A stretch of DNA of 43,412 nt from an uncultured Verrucomicrobiota bacterium (GTDB taxonomy: Bacteria > Verrucomicrobiota > Verrucomicrobiia > Opitutales > Opitutaceae). Numbering within the stretch: position 1 is the stretch's first letter; the number at the start of each line of letters is the position of its first letter. This document shows positions 37,180 through 43,412 of the stretch, in pieces. The position numbers and the translations under genes are program-made. The stretch lies in NCBI GenBank assembly GCA_903904685.1, contig CAIVDS010000040.1, positions 1 through 43,412 on the forward strand. Reading direction: 5' to 3'. The notes below the pieces were generated by a model. The model ran no database searches. It saw nothing but the letters and a program-made list of their open reading frames with translations, and was not told the DNA's origin.

Positions 37180-38034
37180 TCAGACTTTCACCAAAAACAG
37201 GTCGGGGTGCATGGCACCTTCGGCGACCTTGTTGACCGAGCCGGTCATGCGGATCGAAAACCCGGCGCCGATCTCGATGCCGATTTTGCCGCCGGGCATG
37301 TGGACGGTGACGTTGGCGTCCACGAGGCCGAGCTTGTGCGCGACGGCGGCCGAGGCGCTGGAACTGCTGCCCGAGGCGAGTGTGTAGCCGGCGCCGCGCT
37401 CCCAGATTTCGATCTGGATGTTGGCGCGATCGATGACCTTGAGGAACTGGACGTTGGTCTTGCGCGGAAAGTTGGCGTGGGTTTCCAGATGCGGACCGTA
37501 GCGGTGCGCCAATTCGGGCGAGATGACGTCGAGCGGGATCACGCAGTGCGGATTGCCGATGGTGGCCGAGCAATAGGTGAACGTGCGGTCGAGCACGGTG
37601 ATCGCCTCGTTGATGACCTCGCGTTCCGGGCCGACGTGCGGAATCTTGGTGCTGACGAAGCTCACGTTGCCCATGTCCACGGTGATGAGGTGGCCGTTGT
37701 CCTTGATGACGGACTGCACATGGCCGCCGGGCGTTTCGACGGTGAAGGTGGCGTTCTTGGCGAGCTTCCGGTCCCACAGGTAACGAGAAAAAATGCGCAG
37801 GCCGTTGCCGGATTTCTCCGCCTCGGAGCCGTCGGGATTGAAGATGCGCAGGCCGAAATCGCTCTTGGTGGAGGGGAGCGGGCCCCAGAGAATGCCGTCG
37901 GAGCCGACGCCGAAGTTGCGGTGGCAGATCACGCGGATCTGCCCGACCGTGGGCGCGGTTTTCCACTGCGGGAAATCGGCGGGATCAAGGACGATGTAGT
38001 CGTTGCCGAGGGCGTGATACTTGTAGAAACGCAT
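37180..38034 (-). CDS. DapF-fold epimerase homologue lacking both catalytic cysteines
   Basis: A 284-residue protein with the whole diaminopimelate epimerase framework: N-terminal FYKYHALGNDY, GVGSDGI, FNPDGSEAEKSGNG, the NPH segment (H163) and WERGAGYTLASGSS. In DapF the two-base mechanism uses Cys in AEMCGNG and Cys in ETLACGTG. Here the positions are S75 and S221, read as TCC and TCG, and the Glu of ETLACG is Tyr. Both cysteines are therefore serine and the second loop is rewritten. It may be a paralogue with a different reaction, an inactive homologue, or a lineage-specific variant that still works. It lies 12 bp after alaS on the same strand. Confidence 0.85.
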   Translation of the reverse strand: MRFYKYHALGNDYIVLDPADFPQWKTAPTVGQIRVICHRNFGVGSDGILWGPLPSTKSDFGLRIFNPDGSEAEKSGNGLRIFSRYLWDRKLAKNATFTVETPGGHVQSVIKDNGHLITVDMGNVSFVSTKIPHVGPEREVINEAITVLDRTFTYCSATIGNPHCVIPLDVISPELAHRYGPHLETHANFPRKTNVQFLKVIDRANIQIEIWERGAGYTLASGSSSSASAAVAHKLGLVDANVTVHMPGGKIGIEIGAGFSIRMTGSVNKVAEGAMHPDLFLVKV

Positions 38035-38046
38035 GAAGAAGGAGAA

Positions 38047-40839
38047 TCAGGCGTTCAGCACGGTGGCGAGTTTGGAGGCGTCTTTGCCGCCGCCCATGGC
38101 GAAGTCGGGTTTGCCGCCGCCTTTGCCGCCGAGCTGGGCGGTGAGGGCGCTGATGATCTTGCCGGCCTGATAACCCGCCTTGATGGCGGCGGGCGAGGCG
38201 AACGCGACGAGTGAAACCTTTTCGCTGCCGAAGGCCGCGCCAAGGACGACCACGCCTTCGCCGAGTTTGGCGAGGACTTGGGAACCGATTTCGCGGAGTG
38301 ACTCGGGTGTCTCGACGGTGACGACTGCGGAGACATGCGGCAGGCCGTCCTTGGTCGTCGCCTTGGCGGCGAGATCGGTGGCGATGGCGGCGATGGCGCG
38401 TTGCTCGAAGGACTTGAGCTTTTTGTCGGCCTCGGCCTTGTGGGCGAGGAGCGAGTCGAGCTTGAGATCGAGCTGGTTCACGGGAACTCCGATCTTGGCG
38501 GCGGTGACGGCGAGCTGGTTCTCAATCGCCGAAACATGGTCGTAGGCGGCCTGGCCGGCGACGGCTTCGAGGCGGCGGGTGCCGGCGGCGACGGCGCCTT
38601 CGGAAATGATTTTAACAAGGCCGATTTCGCCGGTGGTGGAGACGTGGGTGCCGCCGCAGAGTTCGCGGCTGTAGCCACCGGTGTCCACGACGCGGACGGT
38701 CTTGCCGTATTTCTCGCCGAAGAAGGCGAGGGTGCCTTCAGGCTTCTTGTCGAACTCGGTTTCGTAGGAGGCGACGGCGGCGTTTTCGAGGACGCGCTCG
38801 TTGACGAGGCCCTCGATCTCGCGGAGCTGGGCGGGCGTGACGGCCTCGAAGTGGGCGAAGTCGAAACGGAGGCGGTCGGGGGCGTTGAGCGAGCCGGCCT
38901 GGCGGACGTGCGTGCCGAGGACTTTGCGCAAAGCCCAGTGTAGGAGGTGGGTCGCGGTGTGGTGGCGGTTGATCGCGCGGCGACGGGTCGCGTCCACGCG
39001 GAGCGTGGACGCGAGTTTAAGATCAAAGTTTAAGTTTAAGGCGGAGACCTTGTGAAGGTAGCGGCCGGACTTGTCCTTCACGGTGTCGGTGATGTGGACG
39101 AGGTGGCCGGAGACGAGGGCCTCGCCGGTGTCACCGAGCTGGCCGCCCATTTCGGCGTAGAAGGGGGTTTCGGCGAAGACGAGGTAGGTGTCCTTCTCGG
39201 TTTTGACGATGTCGACGAGCGTGGTCTCGGCGGTGAGCTTTTCGTAGCCGAGGAAGGTCGTGGGCGTGACCTCGGTGGTGTCGGAGCCTTCGGTGGCGGC
39301 GACGACGATGGTCTTCTTGGTGGAGGCTTGGCCGCGTTTGCGCTGCTTGTCCATGAGGCGCTCGAACTCGGCGGTATCGACAGTGAGGCCGCGCTCGGTG
39401 GCGAGGAGCTGAGTCATGTCGAGGGGAAAGCCGTAGGTGTCGTAGAGTTTGAAGGCGAACTCGCCGCTAATTATTCTACTTTTTTCAGCTCCATCCCGCC
39501 GCTGGATTTCTACGGCATCAACGTTATCGGAATCGACCAAAATGAGCTTCCGACCGGGCACCGTATCTAGGTATTTGGACCCGTTAACAGCGGCGTTAAA
39601 AAGATCTAACCCCTTGTCGATGGTCCGACCGAAGCTCTCCTCCTCGCTGCGGATCACGCGGCGGATGATGTCTTGGCGCTCGACGAGTTCGGGGAAGACC
39701 GGGCCGAGGCTTTCGACCACGGGGGAGACGAGTTGTTCGAAGAAGCCGGTTTTGAGCCCGAGCTTGGTGCCGTAAAGAATGCCACGGCGGAGGATGCGGC
39801 GGATGACGTAGTTGCGGCCTTCGTTGCCGGGCATGATGCCGTCGGCGATGCTGCACGAGATCGTGCGGGCGTGGTCGGCGAGGACGCGGAAGGCTATGTC
39901 GGTGTTTTCCTGTTCGCTGAGGCCTTCGCGTTTGGTCGGAACGGTGCCGGTGTAGGTCTTGCCGGAGAGGGCGGTGACTTTGGCGAACAACGGGGCGAAG
40001 ACGTCGGCGTTGTAGTTGGAAGGCTCGGGGGAGAAGTCCGTAAACCCCTTCGTCGTGGCGTGGATGCCGGCGACGCGTTCGAAGCCCATGCCGGTATCGA
40101 CGTGTTTGGCGGCGAGAGGGGAGAAGGTGCCGTCGGCGTTGGCGTTGAACTGGATGAAAACGTGGTTCCAGATTTCAATGCAGCGCGGGCTGGAGGAGTT
40201 CACGCCCTTGCGGCCTTCGACTTCGTCGTCGGAGGGGAGCAGGTTGAAATGGATTTCGGAGCAGGGACCGCAGGGGCCGGTGTCGCCCATCTGCCAGAAG
40301 TTGTCCTTGCGGTTGCCGTGGACGATGTGGAGGGAGGGATCGAGTCCGGCGGCCTTGAAGAGCTCCGTCCAGATGGCGGCGGCTTCGTGGTCGAATTCGG
40401 AGGGATCGCCGGGTTTCGGCGCGTAGACGGTGGCGTAGAGACGCTTGGCGGGGATGCCCCAGACTTTCGTCAGCAAATGCCAGCCCCAGGCGAGCGACTC
40501 TTTCTTGAAGTAGTCGCCGAAGGACCAGTTGCCGAGCATCTCGAAGAGCGTGTGGTGGTAGGTGTCGTAGCCGACGTCCTCGAGGTCGTTGTGTTTGCCG
40601 CCGGCGCGGATGCACTTCTGGGTGTCGGCGGCGCGGGTGTCCTTGGCGGGGCGGGCTCCGGCCCATTTGGAGACGTCGGCCTGTTTGTCACCGAGGAAAA
40701 TGGGCACGAACTGGTTCATGCCGGCGTTGGTGAAGAGCAGTCCGGGCGAGTCCGGCAGCAACGACGACGACGGGACGATCGTGTGGCCTTGGGAGGCGAA
40801 GAAATCGAGGAAGGACTGGCGGATCTCGGCGGAAGTCAT
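38047..40839 (-). CDS. alaS: alanyl-tRNA synthetase
   Basis: AlaRS charges tRNA-Ala and edits mischarged Ser/Gly. The 930-residue protein starts at ATG 40839 (MTSAEIRQSFLDFFASQGH), the family start; the longer frame crosses the inverted repeat and the four-helix gene. The catalytic core has NAGMNQFVP and DTGPCGPCSEIHF. The editing domain metal motifs are HHTATHLLH and ELCGGTHVSTTG, and the C-Ala region ends KPDFAMGGGKD. Two in-frame stretches look inserted: about 25 extra residues encoded by an AT-rich patch (39465-39610), and a short peptide encoded by a palindrome and a TTTAA-rich tract (38989-39050). The leader before the ATG is pyrimidine-rich with no Shine-Dalgarno, because an inverted repeat occupies it. 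Confidence 0.96.
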   Translation of the reverse strand: MTSAEIRQSFLDFFASQGHTIVPSSSLLPDSPGLLFTNAGMNQFVPIFLGDKQADVSKWAGARPAKDTRAADTQKCIRAGGKHNDLEDVGYDTYHHTLFEMLGNWSFGDYFKKESLAWGWHLLTKVWGIPAKRLYATVYAPKPGDPSEFDHEAAAIWTELFKAAGLDPSLHIVHGNRKDNFWQMGDTGPCGPCSEIHFNLLPSDDEVEGRKGVNSSSPRCIEIWNHVFIQFNANADGTFSPLAAKHVDTGMGFERVAGIHATTKGFTDFSPEPSNYNADVFAPLFAKVTALSGKTYTGTVPTKREGLSEQENTDIAFRVLADHARTISCSIADGIMPGNEGRNYVIRRILRRGILYGTKLGLKTGFFEQLVSPVVESLGPVFPELVERQDIIRRVIRSEEESFGRTIDKGLDLFNAAVNGSKYLDTVPGRKLILVDSDNVDAVEIQRRDGAEKSRIISGEFAFKLYDTYGFPLDMTQLLATERGLTVDTAEFERLMDKQRKRGQASTKKTIVVAATEGSDTTEVTPTTFLGYEKLTAETTLVDIVKTEKDTYLVFAETPFYAEMGGQLGDTGEALVSGHLVHITDTVKDKSGRYLHKVSALNLNFDLKLASTLRVDATRRRAINRHHTATHLLHWALRKVLGTHVRQAGSLNAPDRLRFDFAHFEAVTPAQLREIEGLVNERVLENAAVASYETEFDKKPEGTLAFFGEKYGKTVRVVDTGGYSRELCGGTHVSTTGEIGLVKIISEGAVAAGTRRLEAVAGQAAYDHVSAIENQLAVTAAKIGVPVNQLDLKLDSLLAHKAEADKKLKSFEQRAIAAIATDLAAKATTKDGLPHVSAVVTVETPESLREIGSQVLAKLGEGVVVLGAAFGSEKVSLVAFASPAAIKAGYQAGKIISALTAQLGGKGGGKPDFAMGGGKDASKLATVLNA
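38989..39013. repeat. 11-bp inverted repeat inside alaS
   Basis: CGCGTCCACGC and GCGTGGACGCG face each other across three bases within the alaS reading frame. It is followed by an AT-rich tract containing two copies of AAGTTTAA-like sequence (39016-39040). The reading frame stays open and the encoded peptide (ASTLRVDA) falls just before the editing-domain motif. It looks like a palindromic repetitive element accommodated in-frame. Confidence 0.5.
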
Positions 40840-40853
40840 CGGAGAATGGTGAA

Positions 40854-40874
40854 GGGTGAAGAGTGAATGGTGAA
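40854..40874 (+). repeat. left inverted repeat of the four-helix-bundle cassette
   Basis: The plus strand reads GGGTGAAGAGTGAATGGTGAA, built of heptamers of the form GGTGAAG/AGTGAAT. Its reverse complement reappears at 41240-41260 with 20 of 21 matches. It lies 14 bp upstream of the alaS start codon. Confidence 0.7.
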
Positions 40875-40912
40875 AAGTCAGGAGCGAGCGCGGCTGTTTT
40901 TCACGATAGTGG

Positions 40913-41251
40913 TTAGAGAATGGCGGTAAGTTGATAAGACTCGTCAATGAGTGCGGAAATGCGAGTGGCGGGAACGATGTCGGCAGCGTTGAGAAGGCGG
41001 AGCCAGTAGTGGGTTTCGCGCGCCTCTTTGCAGGCAATGGAGGTTTTGTGGATAAAATCGGCGCGACTTTGGCTGGCTTGGGCTTCTTCAAGGTTTGCAC
41101 CAACCGAGGTCGCTGATCGGAGCAGTTGGCGCGCGAGGGTGGCATTGACTCCGGGCTGGGAATCGAGGGATTGGCAGAGACGGATCACGCGTAACGCGAA
41201 CTGGAAGGTTCGTTCACGGATTTCCGAGGGTTCTGTCAATTCACCCTTCAC
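40913..41251 (-). CDS. four-helix-bundle protein (23S rRNA intervening-sequence family)
   Basis: A 112-residue helical protein with the complete signature of this family: IRERTFQFALRVIRLCQSL, RQLLRSATSVGANLEEAQ, SRADFIHKTSIACKEARET and HYWLRLL. Homologues were first noticed inside intervening sequences of 23S rRNA genes, and a relative (Avd) is an accessory of diversity-generating retroelements; a general biochemical function is not established. Here it lies between leuB and alaS. Its GTG start is inside the right inverted repeat, four bases from the leuB stop. No reverse transcriptase or rRNA is nearby. The flanking repeats suggest it arrived as a cassette. Confidence 0.9.
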   Translation of the reverse strand: MKGELTEPSEIRERTFQFALRVIRLCQSLDSQPGVNATLARQLLRSATSVGANLEEAQASQSRADFIHKTSIACKEARETHYWLRLLNAADIVPATRISALIDESYQLTAIL

Positions 41252-41260
41252 TCTTCACCC
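41240..41260 (-). repeat. right inverted repeat of the four-helix-bundle cassette
   Basis: The minus strand reads GGGTGAAGAGTGAAGGGTGAA, matching the left repeat at 20 of 21 positions in inverted orientation. It contains the leuB stop (TGA 41257-41255), and the GTG start of the four-helix-bundle gene (41251-41249). Confidence 0.7.
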
Positions 41261-42364
41261 TTCCAAATTTTTGATGATCGCGTCGGCCATGGCCTTGGTG
41301 CCGACGGATTTTTTGCCGAAGGCGATGTCGCCGGTGCGCACGCCGTCGGTGGCGACGGTCTTGCGGACGGCGGCCTCGATCTTCGCGGCGACGGCGTCGA
41401 GGCCGTAGCTGTAGCGGAGCATCATCGCTACGGAGAGGATCTGCGCGCAGGGATTGGCGATGCCCTTGCCGGCGATGTCGGGGGCGGTGCCGCCGGCGGG
41501 TTCGTAGAGGCCGAAGGGCTTGCCGAGGGAGTTCTTGCCGGTGCCGAGCGAGGCGCTGGACAACATGCCGAGCGAGCCGCAGATGACGGCCATCTCGTCG
41601 GAGAGGATGTCGCCGAACATGTTTTCGGTGAAGAGCACGTCGAACTGGTTGGGATCGCGGGCGAGCTGCATCGCGGCGTTGTCCACATACATGTGGCTGA
41701 GGGCGAGGTCGGGATGGTTTTTCGCGAAGTAGGCGGTGACAACGCGACGCCACAGAACGGAGGTTTCGAGGACGTTGGCCTTGTCCACGGAGCAGACTTT
41801 CTTGCCGCGTGAGCGGGCGGTGACGGCGGCGACCTCGGCGATGCGCTCGATCTCGGAGGTCTTGTAAACCATCGTGTCGACGGCCTGCTCCTCGCCGTTT
41901 TCGAGCTTGGTGGTGGCCTTGGGGAGGCCGAAGTAGATGCCGCCGGTCAACTCGCGGATGCACACGATGTCGATGCCGTTGGGGATGCGCTCGACCTTGA
42001 GCGGGGAGGCGTCGAGGAGGTCCTTGTAAAGGAGGCCGGGGCGGATGTTGGCGAAAAGATTGAAGGCCTTGCGCAACGGGAGCAGCGCGGCGCGCTCGGG
42101 CTGTTCCTTGGGGGGGAGTTTTTCCCACTTCGGGCCGCCGACGGAGCCGAAGAGGATGGCGTCGGCCTGCCGGCAAAGCGCGAGGGTGGAGTCGGGGAGG
42201 GCCTTGCCGTGGTTGTCGATGCCGGCGCCGCCGACGTCGGCGATCTGGTAGGAGAGGGTGAGCTTTTCCTGCTTGGCGACGTGCTCCAGCACGCGCAGGG
42301 CCTCGGTCATGACCTCGGGTCCGATGTAGTCTCCAGGAAGAACGGCGAATTTAAGCGTCGGCAT
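41255..42364 (-). CDS. leuB: 3-isopropylmalate dehydrogenase
   Basis: LeuB oxidises and decarboxylates 3-isopropylmalate in leucine synthesis. The 369-residue protein has LPGDYIGPEVMTEALRVL at the start, ILFGSVGGPKW, the substrate arginines in FANIRPG and CIRELTGGIYFG, the catalytic Lys in SVDKANVLE, metal aspartates in LFTENMFGDILSDE, and the NAD-binding EPAGGTAPDIAGKG. All key residues are present. The usual partners leuCD are not in the window. The last codons (LEG) and stop lie in the right inverted repeat of the downstream cassette, so the cassette arrived at, or now defines, its 3' end. Confidence 0.96.
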   Translation of the reverse strand: MPTLKFAVLPGDYIGPEVMTEALRVLEHVAKQEKLTLSYQIADVGGAGIDNHGKALPDSTLALCRQADAILFGSVGGPKWEKLPPKEQPERAALLPLRKAFNLFANIRPGLLYKDLLDASPLKVERIPNGIDIVCIRELTGGIYFGLPKATTKLENGEEQAVDTMVYKTSEIERIAEVAAVTARSRGKKVCSVDKANVLETSVLWRRVVTAYFAKNHPDLALSHMYVDNAAMQLARDPNQFDVLFTENMFGDILSDEMAVICGSLGMLSSASLGTGKNSLGKPFGLYEPAGGTAPDIAGKGIANPCAQILSVAMMLRYSYGLDAVAAKIEAAVRKTVATDGVRTGDIAFGKKSVGTKAMADAIIKNLEG

Positions 42365-42514
42365 AAGGCGGAGGAGTTAGCGAAACGGTCGGGCGTCTGG
42401 CAAGGGGGGAAGTTTGGGCGCGGATCGAGGCGGACGCGGTCTCTTGGCGGAGTCCGCGACGATACCTTGGGGCCTGTTTCACTGGCCGTCGCCTGACGGG
42501 GCCGTGCGTGCCGG
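42365..42514. other. intergenic region upstream of leuB
   Basis: These 150 bases hold GCGGAC and GTCCGC arms around a 16-base spacer near 42432-42460, a weak inverted repeat. I see no clear promoter, terminator or small ORF. Confidence 0.3.
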
Positions 42515-43412
42515 TTATTTCCCGGCCTTGAGGGACGCCATATCGATGACGAAGCGGTATTTCACATCGCTCTTCAGCATGCGTTCGTAGGCTTCGTTGA
42601 TCTGGTCCATGCGGATCATCTCGATGTCGGAGGTGATGTTGTGCTTGCCGCAGAAATCGAGCATTTCCTGCGTCTCGGCGATGCCGCCGATGAGCGAGCC
42701 GGACAGGCTCTTGCGGCCCATGATCAAGCCGAACGCCGCGACGGGCAGCGGCTTCTCGGGCGCGCCCACGAGGGTGATGTTGCCGTCAACGGCCAGCATG
42801 CCGAGGTAGGCGTTGATGTCGTGGTCGGCGGAAACGGCGTCGAGGATGAAGTCGAACGTGCCCGCGTGCTTCGCCATCTCGTCGGCGTTGCGCGAGACGA
42901 CGACCTCGTGCGCGCCGAGGCGGATCGCGTCGGCGCGTTTTCCAGGCGAGGTGGTGAAAACGACCACGTGGGCTCCGAAGGCGCGGGCGAACTTCACGCC
43001 CATGTGGCCGAGGCCGCCCAAGCCGACGATGCCGACCTTCTGGCCCGGGCCGACCTTCCAATGGCGCAGCGGCGAATAGGTGGTGATGCCCGCGCACAGC
43101 AGCGGGGCGGCGGCGGCCAGGTTGAGGTGGGCGGGCATGCGGAGGACGAAGTCTTCCGTCACCACGATGCCCTGCGCGTAACCGCCGAGCGTGGTGCCGC
43201 CGAGGACCTTGTCGTCGCTGCCGTAGGTCATGACCATGCCGGGGCAGAATTGCTCGAGGCCCGCGCGGCAGTCGGGGCAAGTGCGGCAGGAATCCACGAG
43301 GCAGCCCACGCCGACGGTGTCGCCGACCTTGAATTTCTTCACGCCGGGGCCGACGGCCGCCACGCGGCCGACGATCTCGTGGCCCGGCACGGCCGGATAC
43401 TGGGTGAAGTTC
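42515..43412 (-). CDS. zinc-dependent alcohol dehydrogenase (YahK/CAD type), 5' end beyond window
   Basis: The minus-strand frame is open to the right edge, so the N terminus is missing; about 298 residues are visible. Features of the zinc MDR family follow in order: PGHEIVGRVAAVG, the structural-zinc cysteines in DSCRTCPDCRAGLEQFC, YSPLRHWKVGPGQKV, the NADP-binding GLGGLGHMGVKFARAFGAH, and the C-terminal DQINEAYERMLKSDVKYRFV. This matches aldehyde reductases such as YahK and cinnamyl-alcohol dehydrogenase relatives, which reduce a range of aldehydes with NADPH. The catalytic Cys near the N terminus is not in the window; the later zinc-ligand Cys is probably in LLCAGITTYSPL. Confidence 0.93.
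   Translation of the reverse strand, partial: NFTQYPAVPGHEIVGRVAAVGPGVKKFKVGDTVGVGCLVDSCRTCPDCRAGLEQFCPGMVMTYGSDDKVLGGTTLGGYAQGIVVTEDFVLRMPAHLNLAAAAPLLCAGITTYSPLRHWKVGPGQKVGIVGLGGLGHMGVKFARAFGAHVVVFTTSPGKRADAIRLGAHEVVVSRNADEMAKHAGTFDFILDAVSADHDINAYLGMLAVDGNITLVGAPEKPLPVAAFGLIMGRKSLSGSLIGGIAETQEMLDFCGKHNITSDIEMIRMDQINEAYERMLKSDVKYRFVIDMASLKAGK

Noticed and set aside
40840-41145. N-terminal extension of the alaS frame across the four-helix gene
   Set aside because: The AlaRS family start is at ATG 40839; the extension translates the heptameric repeats and the antisense of the four-helix gene.

Overview
This is a roughly 43 kb, GC-rich (about 60% or more by eye) chromosomal window from a Gram-negative-type bacterium. 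The gene set includes an apolipoprotein N-acyltransferase, an ADP-heptose pathway, a TonB-dependent receptor, an exosortase fused to an EpsI-like domain, and a rhomboid with a short helical C-terminal tail. This fits Verrucomicrobiota, most likely the Opitutaceae. That placement is inferred from protein flavour and gene content; no rRNA is present to confirm it.

Layout. Bases 1-1670 look accessory: a cut-off HUH-type rolling-circle replication initiator, a small upstream ORF, strong hairpins and iteron-like repeats, all beside a tRNA-Glu(CTC) gene. Bases 1942-8712 (minus strand) hold secA-lnt and a fur-TPR-nadA cluster. priA (8821-11058) runs the other way. Bases 11121-17469 form an ADP-heptose block: a GntR-LacI hybrid regulator diverging from a five-gene operon of kinase-phosphatase fusion, nucleotidyltransferase, HldD epimerase, GmhA isomerase and an aldose-epimerase-like protein. 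tyrS, a Prc protease and a rhomboid follow on the minus strand. Then on the plus strand come a ferredoxin, a TonB-dependent receptor with a 13-bp dyad in its leader, an M3 oligopeptidase and a YugP-type metallopeptidase. Bases 27613-29166 carry two membrane proteins of unknown function, one broken at a poly-G tract.

The right third is almost entirely minus-strand: HIT-phoH-pgpH-ybeY (RNA and c-di-AMP housekeeping), an ECF sigma/anti-sigma pair, exosortase-EpsI with a coupled 30-residue membrane peptide, and leuB - four-helix-bundle gene - alaS - dapF-like. A zinc alcohol dehydrogenase is cut by the right edge.

The observations I rate highest are: (1) a 407-bp cassette encoding a 23S-IVS-type four-helix-bundle protein, bounded by 21-bp inverted repeats (20/21 match) and wedged between leuB and alaS so that the repeats supply a stop codon, a start codon and a leader; (2) a DapF homologue in which both catalytic cysteines are serine; (3) an ADP-heptose operon whose kinase is fused to a HAD phosphatase of a type unlike GmhB; (4) the HUH Rep locus beside tRNA-Glu; (5) in-frame palindromic and AT-rich insertions inside alaS. 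All functional statements are sequence reading plus family knowledge; no database search was run.
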